From positions 16,580,290 through 16,644,289 of the forward strand of contig OZ020489.1 of assembly GCA_963971405.1 (NCBI GenBank): a stretch of 64,000 nucleotides of DNA. The letters are read 5' to 3'. Positions within the stretch are counted from its first letter, which is position 1, and every line of letters begins with the position of its first letter. The notes under the pieces were generated by a model. The model was not told the origin of the DNA. It saw only the letters and a list, made by a program, of their open reading frames with translations, and ran no database searches. Shown one piece after another: positions 10,004-19,985 of the stretch. A program made the position numbers and the translations under genes. Origin of the DNA: Psococerastis gibbosa. Taxonomy: Eukaryota; Arthropoda; Insecta; Psocodea; Psocidae.

Positions 10004-11969
10004 TCAAGACAATCAGATCAAGACCACAGAACGCCACATCAAGAAATTCGAAGGTCTCCTTGCGACTAAAAAGCCTACACCAGCACCCACACTAGATAAG
10101 AACCGTATCGTAATCAACCAGTCGGATCATCTACTTTCCGAGGACGAGCGATCGATTCTTGAAAAAGGTGGAAACTTTGCTGTGGTACCAAGGAGCATCC
10201 CGACGGAAGATATCATCGCCAACATTGAGTCCTCACTGAGACATTTACCCCCAACGGCAGCTGAAGAAATACGACAGGAATCTGCTAGAATTCTTCACTA
10301 CGCCAAACCCCCGGTGCCCAATATATCCACCAAGGAACGCGCGGCATTAAAGAGCTTAAACAACAACAAGGACATCTTAATTCTTGCGGCGGGTAAAGGG
10401 AATGCCACGGTGGTCATGAACACGGGAGACTACCAGAAGAAGATTACAGAATTACTTGACCCGGCTACCTACAAGGTTCTGAACCGCGACCCAACTTCGA
10501 AAATCTTGGCCAAAACTAGGAAGCTGGTCAAAGACTCCTCATTACCCACTGAAGACAAACGGGATTTGGTTCAATCAGAAGCCTTGCCACCTAGGCTATA
10601 TGGCCTACCAAAAATCCACAAGCCGGATGTACCATTGCGCCCTATTGTTAGTGCGATCGGATCCCCCACTTATGGCTTAGCGAAGTACCTTACGAAACTC
10701 CTTCAGGTACATATAGGGAATAATGAGTCGTTCATCAAGGATTCTACGCACTTCATCGAAAAACTGAAAACCATCCGCCTGGAACCTGATGATATACTGG
10801 TAAGCTTTGATGTCGTGTCACTCTTCACAATGGTACCCATCAAGGAAACTGTGGAGTTGATAAAAGAAAAATTCACGGATGACATTGCTGCTTTGTTCCA
10901 CCATGTGCTGACAACGACGTATTTTCAATGGAATTCGACCTTCTATGAACAATTGGATGGAGTCGCGATGGGCAGCCCAATCAGTCCAGTAGTCGCTAAC
11001 TTCTACATGGAGTTCTTTGAAAATACAGCTTTGAACTCAGCCCCTCTACAGCCGAAATGTTGGTTCCGGTATGTTGATGACACCTTCGTGGTATGGAGTC
11101 ATGGCCAAAAGAACCTGGAGAATTTCCTGAATCATATAAACTCGATCCATGCAAACATCCAATTCACGATGGAACAGGAAAACAATGGTCGGTTGGCTTT
11201 TCTTGATGTGTTGGTAACGAAGAAAGAAGACGGAACTCTGGGCCACACAGTGTATCGAAAACCGACCCACACGGATAGATACTTGAACAAGAATTCTAAC
11301 CATCATCCGAGCCAAAAACAAGCCATGATAAATACACTCATCCACCGTGCCAACAGGATCTGCGAACCAACATTTCTTCAACGGGAACTCGAGCACTTAG
11401 ACACGGCACTGCAATCGAATGGATACAGCGCACGAGAAATAGCCCGCGCCATCCGACCCCGCATGAATAGATCCGCTCGGCAAGACGCACCCCCAAGTAC
11501 TACTGGCCTACTCTGCCTTCCATTCATCAAGGGAGTCTCAGACCGTATAGGTAAACTCTTCTTACGGCACAATGTGAAGACTATTTACAAGCCTACGAGA
11601 AAATTAAATAGTTTGTACAGATCAGCCAAAGGTAGCCGGGACCCGATGACGTCAGCAGGTGTTTACAGGATTCCGTGTTCGTGTGGAGAAGTCTATATAG
11701 GTACTACGAAACGAAGCTTAAAAACCAGGATTGATGAACATAAACGAAACTGCCGTCTTCTACAGTCGGAGAAGTCTGCAATCGCTGAGCATGTTCTAAC
11801 ACAAACCGGTCACATAATACAATTTCAAGATGCTACAGTACTTTCTACAACTTCTTCATACCACCCTCGGTTACACAGAGAGGCTATAGAGATCCACAAG
11901 CACCCGCATAACTTCAATAGGAAAGAAGAAGGATTAAAGATCAATAGAATTTGGTATCCAGCCTTATAG
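10002..11969 (+). CDS. Penelope-like element reverse transcriptase with GIY-YIG endonuclease (5' partial)
   Basis: The frame is open for about 655 codons from 10002 to a TAG at 11967. There is no in-frame ATG near the left end, so I treat the start as missing; the first GTG that could start a frame is 10182. Counting from 10002: GLPKIHK at 201-207, the first catalytic aspartate in VSFDVVSLF at 270, GVAMGSPISP near 320-330, and YVDD at 357-360. After a linker, the GIY-YIG nuclease lies at about 550-645, with GVY (553-555), VYIG (564-567), a glutamate in HREAIEI (627) and asparagines in HNFNR. In this family the RT copies element RNA at a nick made by the nuclease. All catalytic residues I looked for are present and no frameshift is visible, so the copy looks young. 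The N-terminal region is cut off at the RNase H junction. Confidence in the family call is very high; present activity is unknown. Confidence 0.95.
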   Translation, partial: NQDNQIKTTERHIKKFEGLLATKKPTPAPTLDKNRIVINQSDHLLSEDERSILEKGGNFAVVPRSIPTEDIIANIESSLRHLPPTAAEEIRQESARILHYAKPPVPNISTKERAALKSLNNNKDILILAAGKGNATVVMNTGDYQKKITELLDPATYKVLNRDPTSKILAKTRKLVKDSSLPTEDKRDLVQSEALPPRLYGLPKIHKPDVPLRPIVSAIGSPTYGLAKYLTKLLQVHIGNNESFIKDSTHFIEKLKTIRLEPDDILVSFDVVSLFTMVPIKETVELIKEKFTDDIAALFHHVLTTTYFQWNSTFYEQLDGVAMGSPISPVVANFYMEFFENTALNSAPLQPKCWFRYVDDTFVVWSHGQKNLENFLNHINSIHANIQFTMEQENNGRLAFLDVLVTKKEDGTLGHTVYRKPTHTDRYLNKNSNHHPSQKQAMINTLIHRANRICEPTFLQRELEHLDTALQSNGYSAREIARAIRPRMNRSARQDAPPSTTGLLCLPFIKGVSDRIGKLFLRHNVKTIYKPTRKLNSLYRSAKGSRDPMTSAGVYRIPCSCGEVYIGTTKRSLKTRIDEHKRNCRLLQSEKSAIAEHVLTQTGHIIQFQDATVLSTTSSYHPRLHREAIEIHKHPHNFNRKEEGLKINRIWYPAL

Positions 11970-12300
11970 AAGACTACAGCAAAGAAACTGGTGTCATCAT
12001 CCGGAAATGAGGTTGAGGTAGTAGGGAGCCAATCAGGAGCGAGGATGACTCCGCCTCCACCCCCCACCACCCCGCATCTTAGTATAAATTTCAGAGCACA
12101 ACCTCCTGCCCTCACAGTCGCTGCTGAGCCTCCGAGATACAATCTTAGAAGTCTACGCAGTTCCACTGAAGATGTCAACCGCAGATGTTGACGAAACGTT
12201 TGGAAGTTCACTTTCACTTCGACCACGGCCCATCAGCCCGGATTCTACTGGTTCCTCATTCGACTCCGGCCGTGAAAGCCTTTGCAGTTATAACAATTTT
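11970..12300 (+). mobile_element. Penelope-like element 3' region (pLTR-like)
   Basis: Non-coding DNA just after the GIY-YIG stop. A TATAAAT motif at about 12084 and the block from GGAGCGAGGATGACTCCGCC to about 12255 recur in the separate fragment at 62990-63215, again with a TATAAAT-like motif. This shows it is an element part and not host flank. Short frames here have no recognised domain. Right border about 12300 at a T-run; uncertain. Confidence 0.7.
12160..12206 (+). ncRNA. Hammerhead-ribozyme-like fold in the Penelope 3' region
   Basis: Core CUGAAGA at 12166-12172 and GAAA at 12193-12196 flank a 6-bp stem II (GUCAAC 12174-12179 with GUUGAC 12187-12192). Stem I pairs UUCCA (12161-12165) with UGGAA (12201-12205). 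Stem III would be minimal (A-U beside CG), with cleavage expected after U12200. One extra U (12173) sits between the core and stem II, which is not canonical. Hammerheads with tiny stem III are known in Penelope-like pLTRs, which supports the call. Catalysis is inferred and untested. Confidence 0.55.
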
Positions 12301-13796
12301 TTTTCATTACAGAAAAACACCTATAGGCCCTATTATAATATGTTAAAATTCTCTTAAATAGGTTTTGCATTTTGGGATGTAGCTAAAAGCTTGAACGCCT
12401 TGAACTACAATAAATTAGTATTTAAAGTTATTTTAGGAGTTATTGACATATTTCCTAAAATTTCCCTCTACTATATATAATCTCAGTTATGATTGGTAAC
12501 TTAAAAGTCGACGGTGAGTGCAGTGTAATGCTTATTAGAGTCTCTTTCAATGCAGCTTTTGGGGCAGTATTAAAGAACTGGTAGGTTTTGAGGTGCGACG
12601 ACGCTCAATCATAAAAATGAAGGAAAAAAGAAAAAAAGGAAATTGTCCTTATTTTCATATCAGCCGAATTACGGGCATTCCGACCCTATATTATAAAATA
12701 ATAACCCATATACGTCAGTCAGCTCACCGTATACGCTTATTTCTATTAATTAATTTTGTTCATTATTTGCCCTACTAGTTAGCAAAAACAAATTAATTAA
12801 CAGAACCTTTTCACCTGTCGCGTTTTGGTAAACAGCCCACTCCTTCTTTGTCTCCTTCACAACAGAGAGACTTTTCAATTAATTCAGTAGGTATTGTCTT
12901 TGAAAGCTTTCCAAGGGGCGGGGACGGTATTTTCAATAATCTGAAATCCTCTTTTGCTATAATTGGCAGGTAATATCTCATCGGATGAATTGTACAAACC
13001 ACATCTCTCCTCCTTTTTACAGAAAGGTTTGAGTGAATACGGACGCGGATGCATGTTGTTTTGGATGGGATCCAATGCCCCACTGCTGTGATGGGATACA
13101 GAAAGGCTGAGGGCCGAGGGGGAGGGGGGTTGTAATATACTACTGCTGTTCTGCTGTTCTACATGGGGTTATTCAAACAGCCGCAGACTAGCTGTATTAT
13201 CGTTTGATATCGCATTATTACGCGCACACTGCGTATTGGCGCAAAGAAAATCTTTTTGGTAAGGTTCGTCCTAGGGGCCTTCTAAATAAATAAATAACTA
13301 AGCATTTATTTGCAAAAATAGCGATTTGGTAATTGATAAATTCATCCTCGGCCCTACTATGGTGAATTTTCAATTTGTTCTCCCTTAGATGTAGCCACAT
13401 TACTTCTAATTCTTATTATATTTCAAAACCTGTACATGTTAATGTTTATTAGTATTTCTTTCAATTATAAAACAATGCAACACCGTTCTCTTGTATTCCA
13501 ATAATTTATTAATTTGCATTTCCCGCGCATATTTTAACACCGCCACGTGACAACTCTCTTTTATAGATAGCTAATATTTTCAGGTTCGGAATGGACCCGT
13601 TGGTAGAGACCTAGACTGCGAAACGGAAAGTTTGGGTTCAAGGCGCGGCATACAAGGAACCTTTTTCAATACTTGTATTGCTTTCATCGGCTGGGGAAAC
13701 ACGCTGCTGCTGAAAATGTTGCTGCCCGCAACATACCAAATAGAACAGGTCTAGACCCTCATTGCCTTGTCGTGACGAGGCGTTTTTTAATTGGTA
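12301..13796. other. Intergenic, no gene seen
   Basis: AT-rich. GGGCCGAGGGGGAGGGGGG lies near 13110-13130. A tRNA-like string near 13585-13655 was considered and rejected. No gene is supported. Confidence 0.4.
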
Positions 13797-13969
13797 GCAA
13801 GGGCGGATCCAGAGGAAAATTTAGGGGGGGGGGGGTTTGTAAGTTAAAAAAGTAATTTTGTTGTTGAAATGTTTAGTTTTATTCAATTTTTTTTTATAGG
13901 TATCTTATGAATTTACTATGAATTTACCCATTGAGGGGGGGGGGGGGTCAGGGGTGGATCCGCCATTGA
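13797..13969. mobile_element. Small MITE with GGATCC-containing ends and G tracts
   Basis: The ends CAAGGGCGGATCCAG and GGTGGATCCGCCATTG are inverted copies. Inside are runs of 11-13 G near 13828 and 13935. Flanks ATTGGTAG and ATGGTAGG are similar but offset, so an 8-bp hAT-type duplication is possible but unproven. Confidence 0.55.
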
Positions 13970-14639
13970 TGGTAGGATGTCATTCCCTGTTCCCATCCTG
14001 TTCAGTTTTTATACTACAATTGCTGGACAATAATTATTATCTCGTGTGCGGGAGGACAATTTGAATTTCGCGCCCAAATCAGTTGCGTGTGTGATGTAGT
14101 GTGACATATGAGCAGTAGAGAAAACAGTATCACAGAAATCGCGTCGAGTTCTTATTCTATCATATTTAAATATCATAATTCATTCCCACTCGCAATACAA
14201 CCACTTTTATTTGAATTGAACGACAAGTTAGTGTTGTTACGTGTACATAGTCAGTCGGTTTAAAATTTTTTTATTAAAAAGTGTTGAAGATGGAGGTGAT
14301 ATGACTTAGGATGTTATCACTGAGCCCCATATAAATTGTCGACGTTTCATTTATCATTGGAAAGTTGCGGAATTAATCACAAGTTTGACGCTGTCAGCTG
14401 TTAGATTCGAGACAGGTTTTGTCAGGTATCCCCCTTGCCTTCTTATTGCTCGTCAACTCCCCCCCCCCCTCTCACTCCCGTGCCGGCTACTATCTCCTCA
14501 CCCAATCCCCTCTTTTATGATTTTGAATATTCGCCTTATGACACCTCTGAGAAGTGAGAATGTTCGTGGTTATCTATAATTAGAAAAATATTCTAGGGAA
14601 ATTATATAAAGATCTTAGAAGATCGGAATTTCAGAAACT
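13970..14639. other. Intergenic, no gene seen
   Basis: Frames are short. A run of ten C lies at 14460-14469. Nothing else is recognisable. Confidence 0.4.
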
Positions 14640-14975
14640 TCTTCTTCTTCTTCATCTTCTACATCTTCTGGCTCTACAGCCCTTGGTGAGCTATGGGCTG
14701 CCCGACAACACTCCTCAAGTCATCTCGGTTTTGTACGACACTCCACCATCTATGGACTCCCAACTCGCGGAGGTCAGTTTCATTTCAAAAATTTCTTCTT
14801 CCTCTTCTTCTTTGTCGTCTTCTTCGTTTTCTTATTATTATGGCTCTACAGCCCTTGGCGAGCTTTGACCTACTCGACAGCAATCCTCCTCTTCTCTTTC
14901 CGTCTCAGTTTTGTAAGGCGCGCCACCATCTACGGACTCGCAGAGGTCAGTTTCATTTCAAAAACTGGCTATTTT
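14640..14975 (-). repeat. Tandem pair of retroposon-like 3' ends
   Basis: Two direct copies of about 140 bp (14664-14800 and 14840-14970) share TGGCTCTACAGCCCTTGG, then CTCGGTTTTGTA-like and CGGAGGTCAGTTTCATTTC blocks. Each is preceded by a (TTC)n or TTATTATT stretch. On the minus strand this reads as a sequence ending in (GAA)n, like non-LTR 3' ends in this window. The source element is not identified. Confidence 0.5.
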
Positions 14976-15967
14976 ATTTTTTTATTTTATTTACTGCGCC
15001 AGTTATTAAATATTTAGTATATTCAAGTTTTAGAAGACTATTTTATAACCCATAACATAAACTAATATTTATTTTTAGCCTTGAAATTATATTTGACGAA
15101 ATTAACTGGGGATAAAAACAGTGTAAAATTTATGGAAAAATTGCAGCACCAAAAATGAGCAATAACCCATGATATTATAAATAAATAAATAGAGAAATAA
15201 TTTCTGTTAAATTATATTGTACATTTAAGTATGGAATATTTCTCTGCCCCTCTATAGACCGACAGACAGAGAGACATTTCGTAAAAACCAATTTTTTTTG
15301 TTCCTGGGGCCTCAAAACGTATAAATCCGTTGAAATCTCGGAATTGAACATTTCGGCCATCACATAGCTGTCCTTATACTAACGTATTTAACTAGTTAAC
15401 TAGTAAAGAAAAAAAAATTGAGTAACAGCCGCTGAAGGGGAAATATAAGTGCATGGTAGTCGTCGACACCTATCCATGGCTTTGATTGAGTGTTGAAACT
15501 TCGTAGGTAGGTACTAACTAAAGTTTGCTTAAATGAAAGTTTACCGGACCATAGTATAATACTATAATAGCCTAATATATCTTTCTCCCTAACTCAGTAA
15601 CTGGTAAGTGGTAACACAAATATACGAGAATTAGCTGTGTGATCAAACTAGGTAACTAGTCCAATTTACGATAATATAACCTTCCTTAACTGGAATGGGT
15701 ATTGTTAGGAATTTGGAACGATAAACACTGATAGTGGTTTAATCCGAGATAGAAGACTGCTGCTGGTACACCAAGTCTTCTAGCTAGAGCTTTTATTGTT
15801 CTCGGATAATTAACAATTAGCGGCACCCTGAACAACTTGCGGGTTTCCACAAAGTTTGTTTTATTAATACAATAGGAGAGTTTGGCAAGTTGCGAGAGAG
15901 AAGAGAGGATGTCGGTTGATACAATGCAATGAGGAATAGCCGACATCAAAGGAAAAACTCCTCGGAA
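14976..15967. other. Intergenic with one family C fragment
   Basis: AT-rich DNA. The only identifiable part is the family C fragment listed separately at 15245-15385. A frame at 15686-15949 shows no motif. Confidence 0.4.
15245..15385 (-). repeat. Family C fragment (partial copy)
   Basis: The minus strand carries the family C left portion: GAAATTTTC-like start, TTCAACGGATTTATACG, CCAGGAACAAAAAA, then a short degenerate (CTGT)n. It is truncated before the main body. Compare full copies at 23658, 42302 and 59940. Confidence 0.7.
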
Positions 15968-16060
15968 GCCAGCAGTGGCGTAACGATCCGTTCATATGGG
16001 GGGGGGGTGCATTATTTGGCGCCCCCACCAATTTTAATAGAAATCACGAAAATGGGAAAA
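15968..16060 (+). repeat. MITE end with CAGTGGCGTAACGAT terminus
   Basis: CAGTGGCGTAACGAT, a run of nine G, then ATTTGGCGCCCCCACC. Related ends occur at 16741 (CAGTGGCGTAATGATAGG) and, inverted, at about 58025-58040. The opposite end of this copy is not evident. Confidence 0.45.
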
Positions 16061-16129
16061 CCCCTCTAACTAACACTCAAGGACGTAATCAACTTTTAAA
16101 TTGTGGGCGCTAAGTTTTTACATTGGTCA

Positions 16130-16335
16130 TACAGTGAGCGCTAAGACGGACGGACTTTCACCCGAAACGTAGTTGGTTCGAGTCTCACACTTGCTACATT
16201 TTCTGGCCATGCTTCGGAGGGCATGAAAACCTTCCTAGTTCCTAGCCCGGATTCTTCTGTCCCCTTCCTAGTTCCATTGGGTTGGTTTAGTAATAGAAGA
16301 ATAGTCATTATTCATTTATTGATCCATTTATTTAT
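16130..16335 (+). mobile_element. tRNA-derived SINE, family A copy 2
   Basis: B box GGTTCGAGTCTC, then the family body TTTCTGGCCATGCTTCGGAGG, a duplicated CCTTCCTAGTTCC block and GGTTGGTTTAGTAATAG, with an AT-rich tail ending near (ATTT)n. The A-box half is more diverged than in other copies. Confidence 0.75.
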
Positions 16336-16700
16336 TATGTAATTAATGTACAATAATATTAATTTGTCAATGTTATTGTATGCTAGGAGTAACCATGTAC
16401 AGTCAACGCAAGTTCAAGGAATTGCGTGCGACTTGGTTGATCAATGTATAGTAGTTAATATTTACTGTTTAGTATTATTCTTCTTCTTCTTCTTCAAGAA
16501 AACCCCCCTCGCAATTCAGAATTAAACTTCTGTCGACTGTAACTCAGTGAAGTTATGCAACCAATAACAATTGACTATCTAAATGCTCTTTACTTGTGTG
16601 TCGTCTGCATTTTTACACTAGATAAACCAAAAATTACATAAAATTACCTCATAGCCCACAAAGCATAACAGCAAAACAACAAACATAACAAACAAGCCAT

Positions 16701-17073
16701 CAGAGGCGGTCCCAGACCTCATAAAAGGAGGAGGCACTTTCAGTGGCGTAATGATAGGTTTTCAAAATAATTTGGCGCCTCTCCACCCACTTTCATAAAA
16801 GTTGCTCAGGAGTCAGAGGGCTGGAATATTGGGGTTTTACGCATTTTGAGAGCAATACGGCTTATATATTACAAAGAATCAACATAATTATGGACACGGG
16901 GGGCCCGGGGGTCTCCCCCGTGAGAAATTTTTTGAAAAATAGGGCTGCAATAGTGAGGTTTTGCGCATTTTGAGTACAGTAACACTCAGATTTTAGAGGC
17001 AAAGAATATAACTGCTGGCCAAAGGGGGGGGGGGGGCAATTGCCCTCAGTGCCGGTCGCTGTGTCCGCCTCTG
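16701..17073. mobile_element. hAT-like MITE with CAGAGGCGG ends
   Basis: The ends CAGAGGCGGTCCCAG and CTGTGTCCGCCTCTG are inverted copies. Flanks CAAGCCAT and AAAGGCAT match at 6 of 8 positions, consistent with an old 8-bp duplication. Inside lie a second terminus-like motif (CAGTGGCGTAATGATAGG, 16741), the CCCGGGGGTCTCCCCCG core, and 13 G near 17026. No transposase is present. Confidence 0.6.
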
Positions 17074-17084
17074 AAAGGCATCAT

Positions 17085-17290
17085 AATCTATTATACTTAC
17101 TTTACTTTACTTTAACGGCGCCTTATCCCACCCACGGGGTCGGCGCCATAGATCTTCATCTTCCAGGTGTCCCGGTCTTGGGTGTCATCCGGCGAGAGAC
17201 CGAGGGTCCTGAGCTCCTCCCTTACTTTCGTTTCAAGGTACATCCTCGGTCGTTCTATAGGTCTTGCGCCATCCACCGTGTAGTCCCTCA
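17085..17290 (-). pseudogene. Non-LTR reverse transcriptase 3' tail fragment
   Basis: The minus strand encodes a short C-terminal block: RVRDYTVDGARPIERPRM, then KVREELRTLGLSPDDTQDRD, then WKMKIYGADPVGG. It ends in a (TAAAG)n-like tail at 17093-17113. This RPR...V.EDLR.LG....D.D.W pattern is usual at the C terminus of RTE/CR1-like proteins. It is strongly 5' truncated. Confidence 0.6.
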
Positions 17291-17659
17291 CACGTTCTTA
17301 TTGCATATAAAATGAGTTGGCTAATTCTAGCATATTGTCTTAGGCCAAATATTAAGAAAGTTTCACCTTGATTTCTCCACCCAAATCGGAACACCTTCTT
17401 GACTCGTTAACCTATTTCGGCTAATGGGGGGGGGGGCATTGTAGGATTGCATTGCATCCCACCAAGTCCTCCTAAAATGACATGAAATTCGGTGCACGTC
17501 CACGACCCAATACCGCGTGACGACCTGCGCTGCATCCCCTCACAGCTCATCTGCTATCGGGGTTTGTCTAATCTGTGCACGTTTACCCCCACTACATTTC
17601 CCACAATAATTCAAAATGCAGTGTGCATTTCTATTCATGTATTTTTACGGCCAACTTAC

Positions 17660-18040
17660 ACGACCATTATGCAGTGCAACGAAAAATTACCCGGACACCT
17701 CGTAAGAATGTCAGACGACCGCATGCGCAGTGCCGGATTAACCCATGGGCACTTGGGGCACAGGCCCCCGGCCCCCCAGAAATGCCAGAAATTCCGGCTC
17801 CCCCAAACGAGATTTTTTTTAGATAAAAATAAAAAAAATTAAAAGTATTGAAATTGGTGGGAAATAATGTGTTTTTCATTTGTTTTGCTGGTAGATTTAT
17901 GAATTTTAGAGGAGTTTGCAGTTGCACCCACGGCCTCCACATATCTTATGCCCCCCCCCCCCCAGGGGTTAATCCGGCACTGCGCATGCGGCATGCCAAA
18001 CAAGATGTAGGTACAAACAAATATAAAAAAAAAGGTTAGG
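17660..18040 (+). pseudogene. Non-LTR RT tail split by a hAT MITE
   Basis: Upstream of the MITE the frame reads NEKLPGHLVRMSDDRMR; removal of the MITE and one target copy continues it as HAKQDVGTNKYKKKG. GHxxRMxDxR is a typical motif near the C terminus of non-LTR reverse transcriptases. The remnant is short and ends in lysine codons and an A-rich run near 18025. Confidence 0.5.
17728..17982. mobile_element. hAT MITE with perfect 8-bp target duplication
   Basis: A 255-bp element begins CAGTGCCGGATTAACCC and ends GGGGTTAATCCGGCACTG, inverted copies of about 17 bp. It is flanked by CGCATGCG at 17720-17727 and 17983-17990, a perfect 8-bp duplication as made by hAT transposases. Subterminal GGCCCCC and a C13 run sit inside. 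No coding capacity. The first nine bases match the complete hAT at 32588-36415. Confidence 0.92.
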
Positions 18041-18689
18041 AACCACTGTCTTAAAAAAAGGACATTCATTGTACAATAACTTAAGATATAAAAATAAAAT
18101 GAAAGAACACAATAAGCTGATCAATATGGGGCTTGAAATTGGTTTACTATTGGGTGAAGTCTGGAAAAGGAGAAAATGCTTCGCAAGAATCTCTTCTGTC
18201 CAATCTTCCAATATCTTTGCAGAAAACGCCTGGGGAAATATGTTTACTTGAATTGCCTTTCCGACAGCCATAACCCTGCTCGACCTCTTGTTATTGAAAA
18301 TTTAAGCTCTGCATTACCAAGCCCTCAACAAGTTCCCTACTTTATTTGTCCCCAAAGGCCAAAGTTAATTGGGGTTAAGACTCGGGTGGACATATTGACC
18401 TACAATTTGAACATAGGATTTAATTTAGGGAGTTTCAAGATCAAATTTTTGTGGACTGGGTTTCTTTTTTGGCTTTTAGAGAATATAAATCTGAATTTCT
18501 TTTAGTTTTACATGTGTAATCCGATTTGTTAATGCAAATTGCTATCCAGAGCGCACTGATGGTGGTCTGCCAGGGACCTACGTACCGACCATTGACCGAA
18601 CTTATCCAGAAACTGGACCATCTATGTTAGAATGCTTCTCCAGCACTTTATAGTACAAAGAAAAACCAGTCTCAACCAGGGGAAGGTAG
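18041..18689. other. Intergenic, weak coding shadows only
   Basis: The frame at 18176-18505 has no recognisable motif. From about 18540 the sequence may already be part of the retrotransposon fragment that follows, but I cannot read a convincing frame before 18690. Confidence 0.35.
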
Positions 18690-19315
18690 ACCACTTCGAG
18701 TCGGTTTAGCAATTTAGATATACCTCGGCTCGGTGATGACAAGGGACAACTGCATGGGCGAGGACATTAAGAACCGTATCAAGGCTGCGAATGTGGCTTT
18801 CTTTCATGTATAACCACTATTTAGATCTCGACTCCTGTCTAGAGCTACAAAGGTTCGCCTGTACAAGACCCTAATTTGGCCTGTTCTAATGTACGGAGGT
18901 GAGGCCTGGACTCTATCCATAAGGGACGCCCAAAGACTAAGAGTCTTCGAGAACAAAATTCTTCGCATTATCTTTGGCGGTAGATGGGAGAACGGCGTCT
19001 GGAGGATCAGACACAATGCCGAAATACCCTATTCGACTCTCCGAACATAATTTTAGAACTAAAAGGGCGTCGAATCCAATGGTTGGTTGGCTCATGCAAG
19101 AGGAGAAGACGCCGAAGCTGGTTTTCGAGGACACTTTCAACCACCCTAGGTGTCCTGGTAGGCGAAGACTAAGATGGAGAGACCAAGTGCTCGAAGATGT
19201 GCACGCCACCGGCACCCGAGACTGGCAGCTAGCGGCGGAAGATCGTCCGAGGTGGCGTGGTGTAGTAGCAGCGGCCAAAAGTCCCCCGGGCTGGACGCGC
19301 CAACCTAAGTCAAGT
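18690..19315 (+). pseudogene. Non-LTR RT C-terminal remnant, frameshifted
   Basis: Successive frames give YLGSVMTRDNCMGEDIKNRI, then TKVRLYKTLIWPVLMYGGEAWTL (split here as KTLIWPVLMYGGEAW), RVFENKILRIIFGGRW, and finally RRRLRWRDQVLEDVHAT with DWQLAAEDRPRWRGVVAAAK. This block order is the usual end of RTE-like ORF2 proteins. Frameshifts lie near 18810 and 19040. A shorter second copy is at 24540-24795. The stop region lies near 19310. Confidence 0.8.
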
Positions 19316-19324
19316 AAGTCTTCA

Positions 19325-19985
19325 GCACCTACAGTATCTTCTTCTTCTTCTCGTGCCCCTTCAACGTTGAAGATTAGCGATCATTTGAGCGATTTGCACC
19401 TTAGACACGGCTGCGCGGAAGAGGCCTGTCGTGCTCCTCCCGAACCAACCCCTAAGGTTGGCCAGCCAGGACGTCCGTCTTCTACCTGCGGTTCTTCTCC
19501 CCTCAATGCGCCCTTGTATGATGAGTTGGAAAAGGTGATATTTCTCATTCCGCATCACGTGTCCAAAGTACTGCAGCTTCCTCTTCTTTACGGAGATTAA
19601 TAAAGTTCGCTGGGTCCCCACTCTATTGAGTATTTCCTCGTTTCGTATGTGATCTCGCCAGGATATTTTAAGCAGTCGGAGATACACCCACATTTCAAAG
19701 GCGTCGATTTTGTTTTCAAGCCGCTGTGTGAGGGTCCAACCCTCCATCCCATATAAGACAATTGGAAACACATAGCATCTCACCATTCTCACCCGCAGAT
19801 CAAGTGATAGAGTTCTGTCACAAAAGACTTTCCTCATTCTAGTAAACACACTTCGGGCCTGTTCAATGCGACTGCTGACTTCTTGCTTCATACTCCAGTT
19901 CTCATTCACAACGCATCCAAGATATTTAAAATGTGGCACTTGTTCAATTGGCTCTCCATTAAGGTTTAGGAGTACAGGGTGGTGT
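19325..19985 (-). pseudogene. Non-LTR RT C-terminal fragment, open frame
   Basis: On the minus strand about 200 codons are open: FKYLGCVVNENWSMKQEV, RVRMVRCYVFPIVLYGMEGWT, AFEMWVYLRLLKISWRDHI, LQYFGHVMRNEKYHL and GRRRTSWLANLRGWFGRS. In-frame reading extends upstream of the first ATG (LNGEPIEQVPHFKYLG) to about 19975. A (GAA)n tail sits at 19330-19345. The catalytic RT palm is absent, so it is a 5'-truncated insertion. It lies tail to tail with the preceding plus-strand fragment. A related family is the hAT target at 32330/36424. Confidence 0.85.

Noticed and set aside
11991-12357. Two small frames after the Penelope stop as extra proteins
   Set aside because: The segment is conserved at DNA level in a non-coding 3' fragment at 63 kb where the frames do not hold, and it overlaps the ribozyme-like fold.
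13585-13655. tRNA-like string with GTTGGTAGAGACC and GGGTTCAAGGCGC
   Set aside because: The B box departs from consensus and I could not build acceptor pairing.
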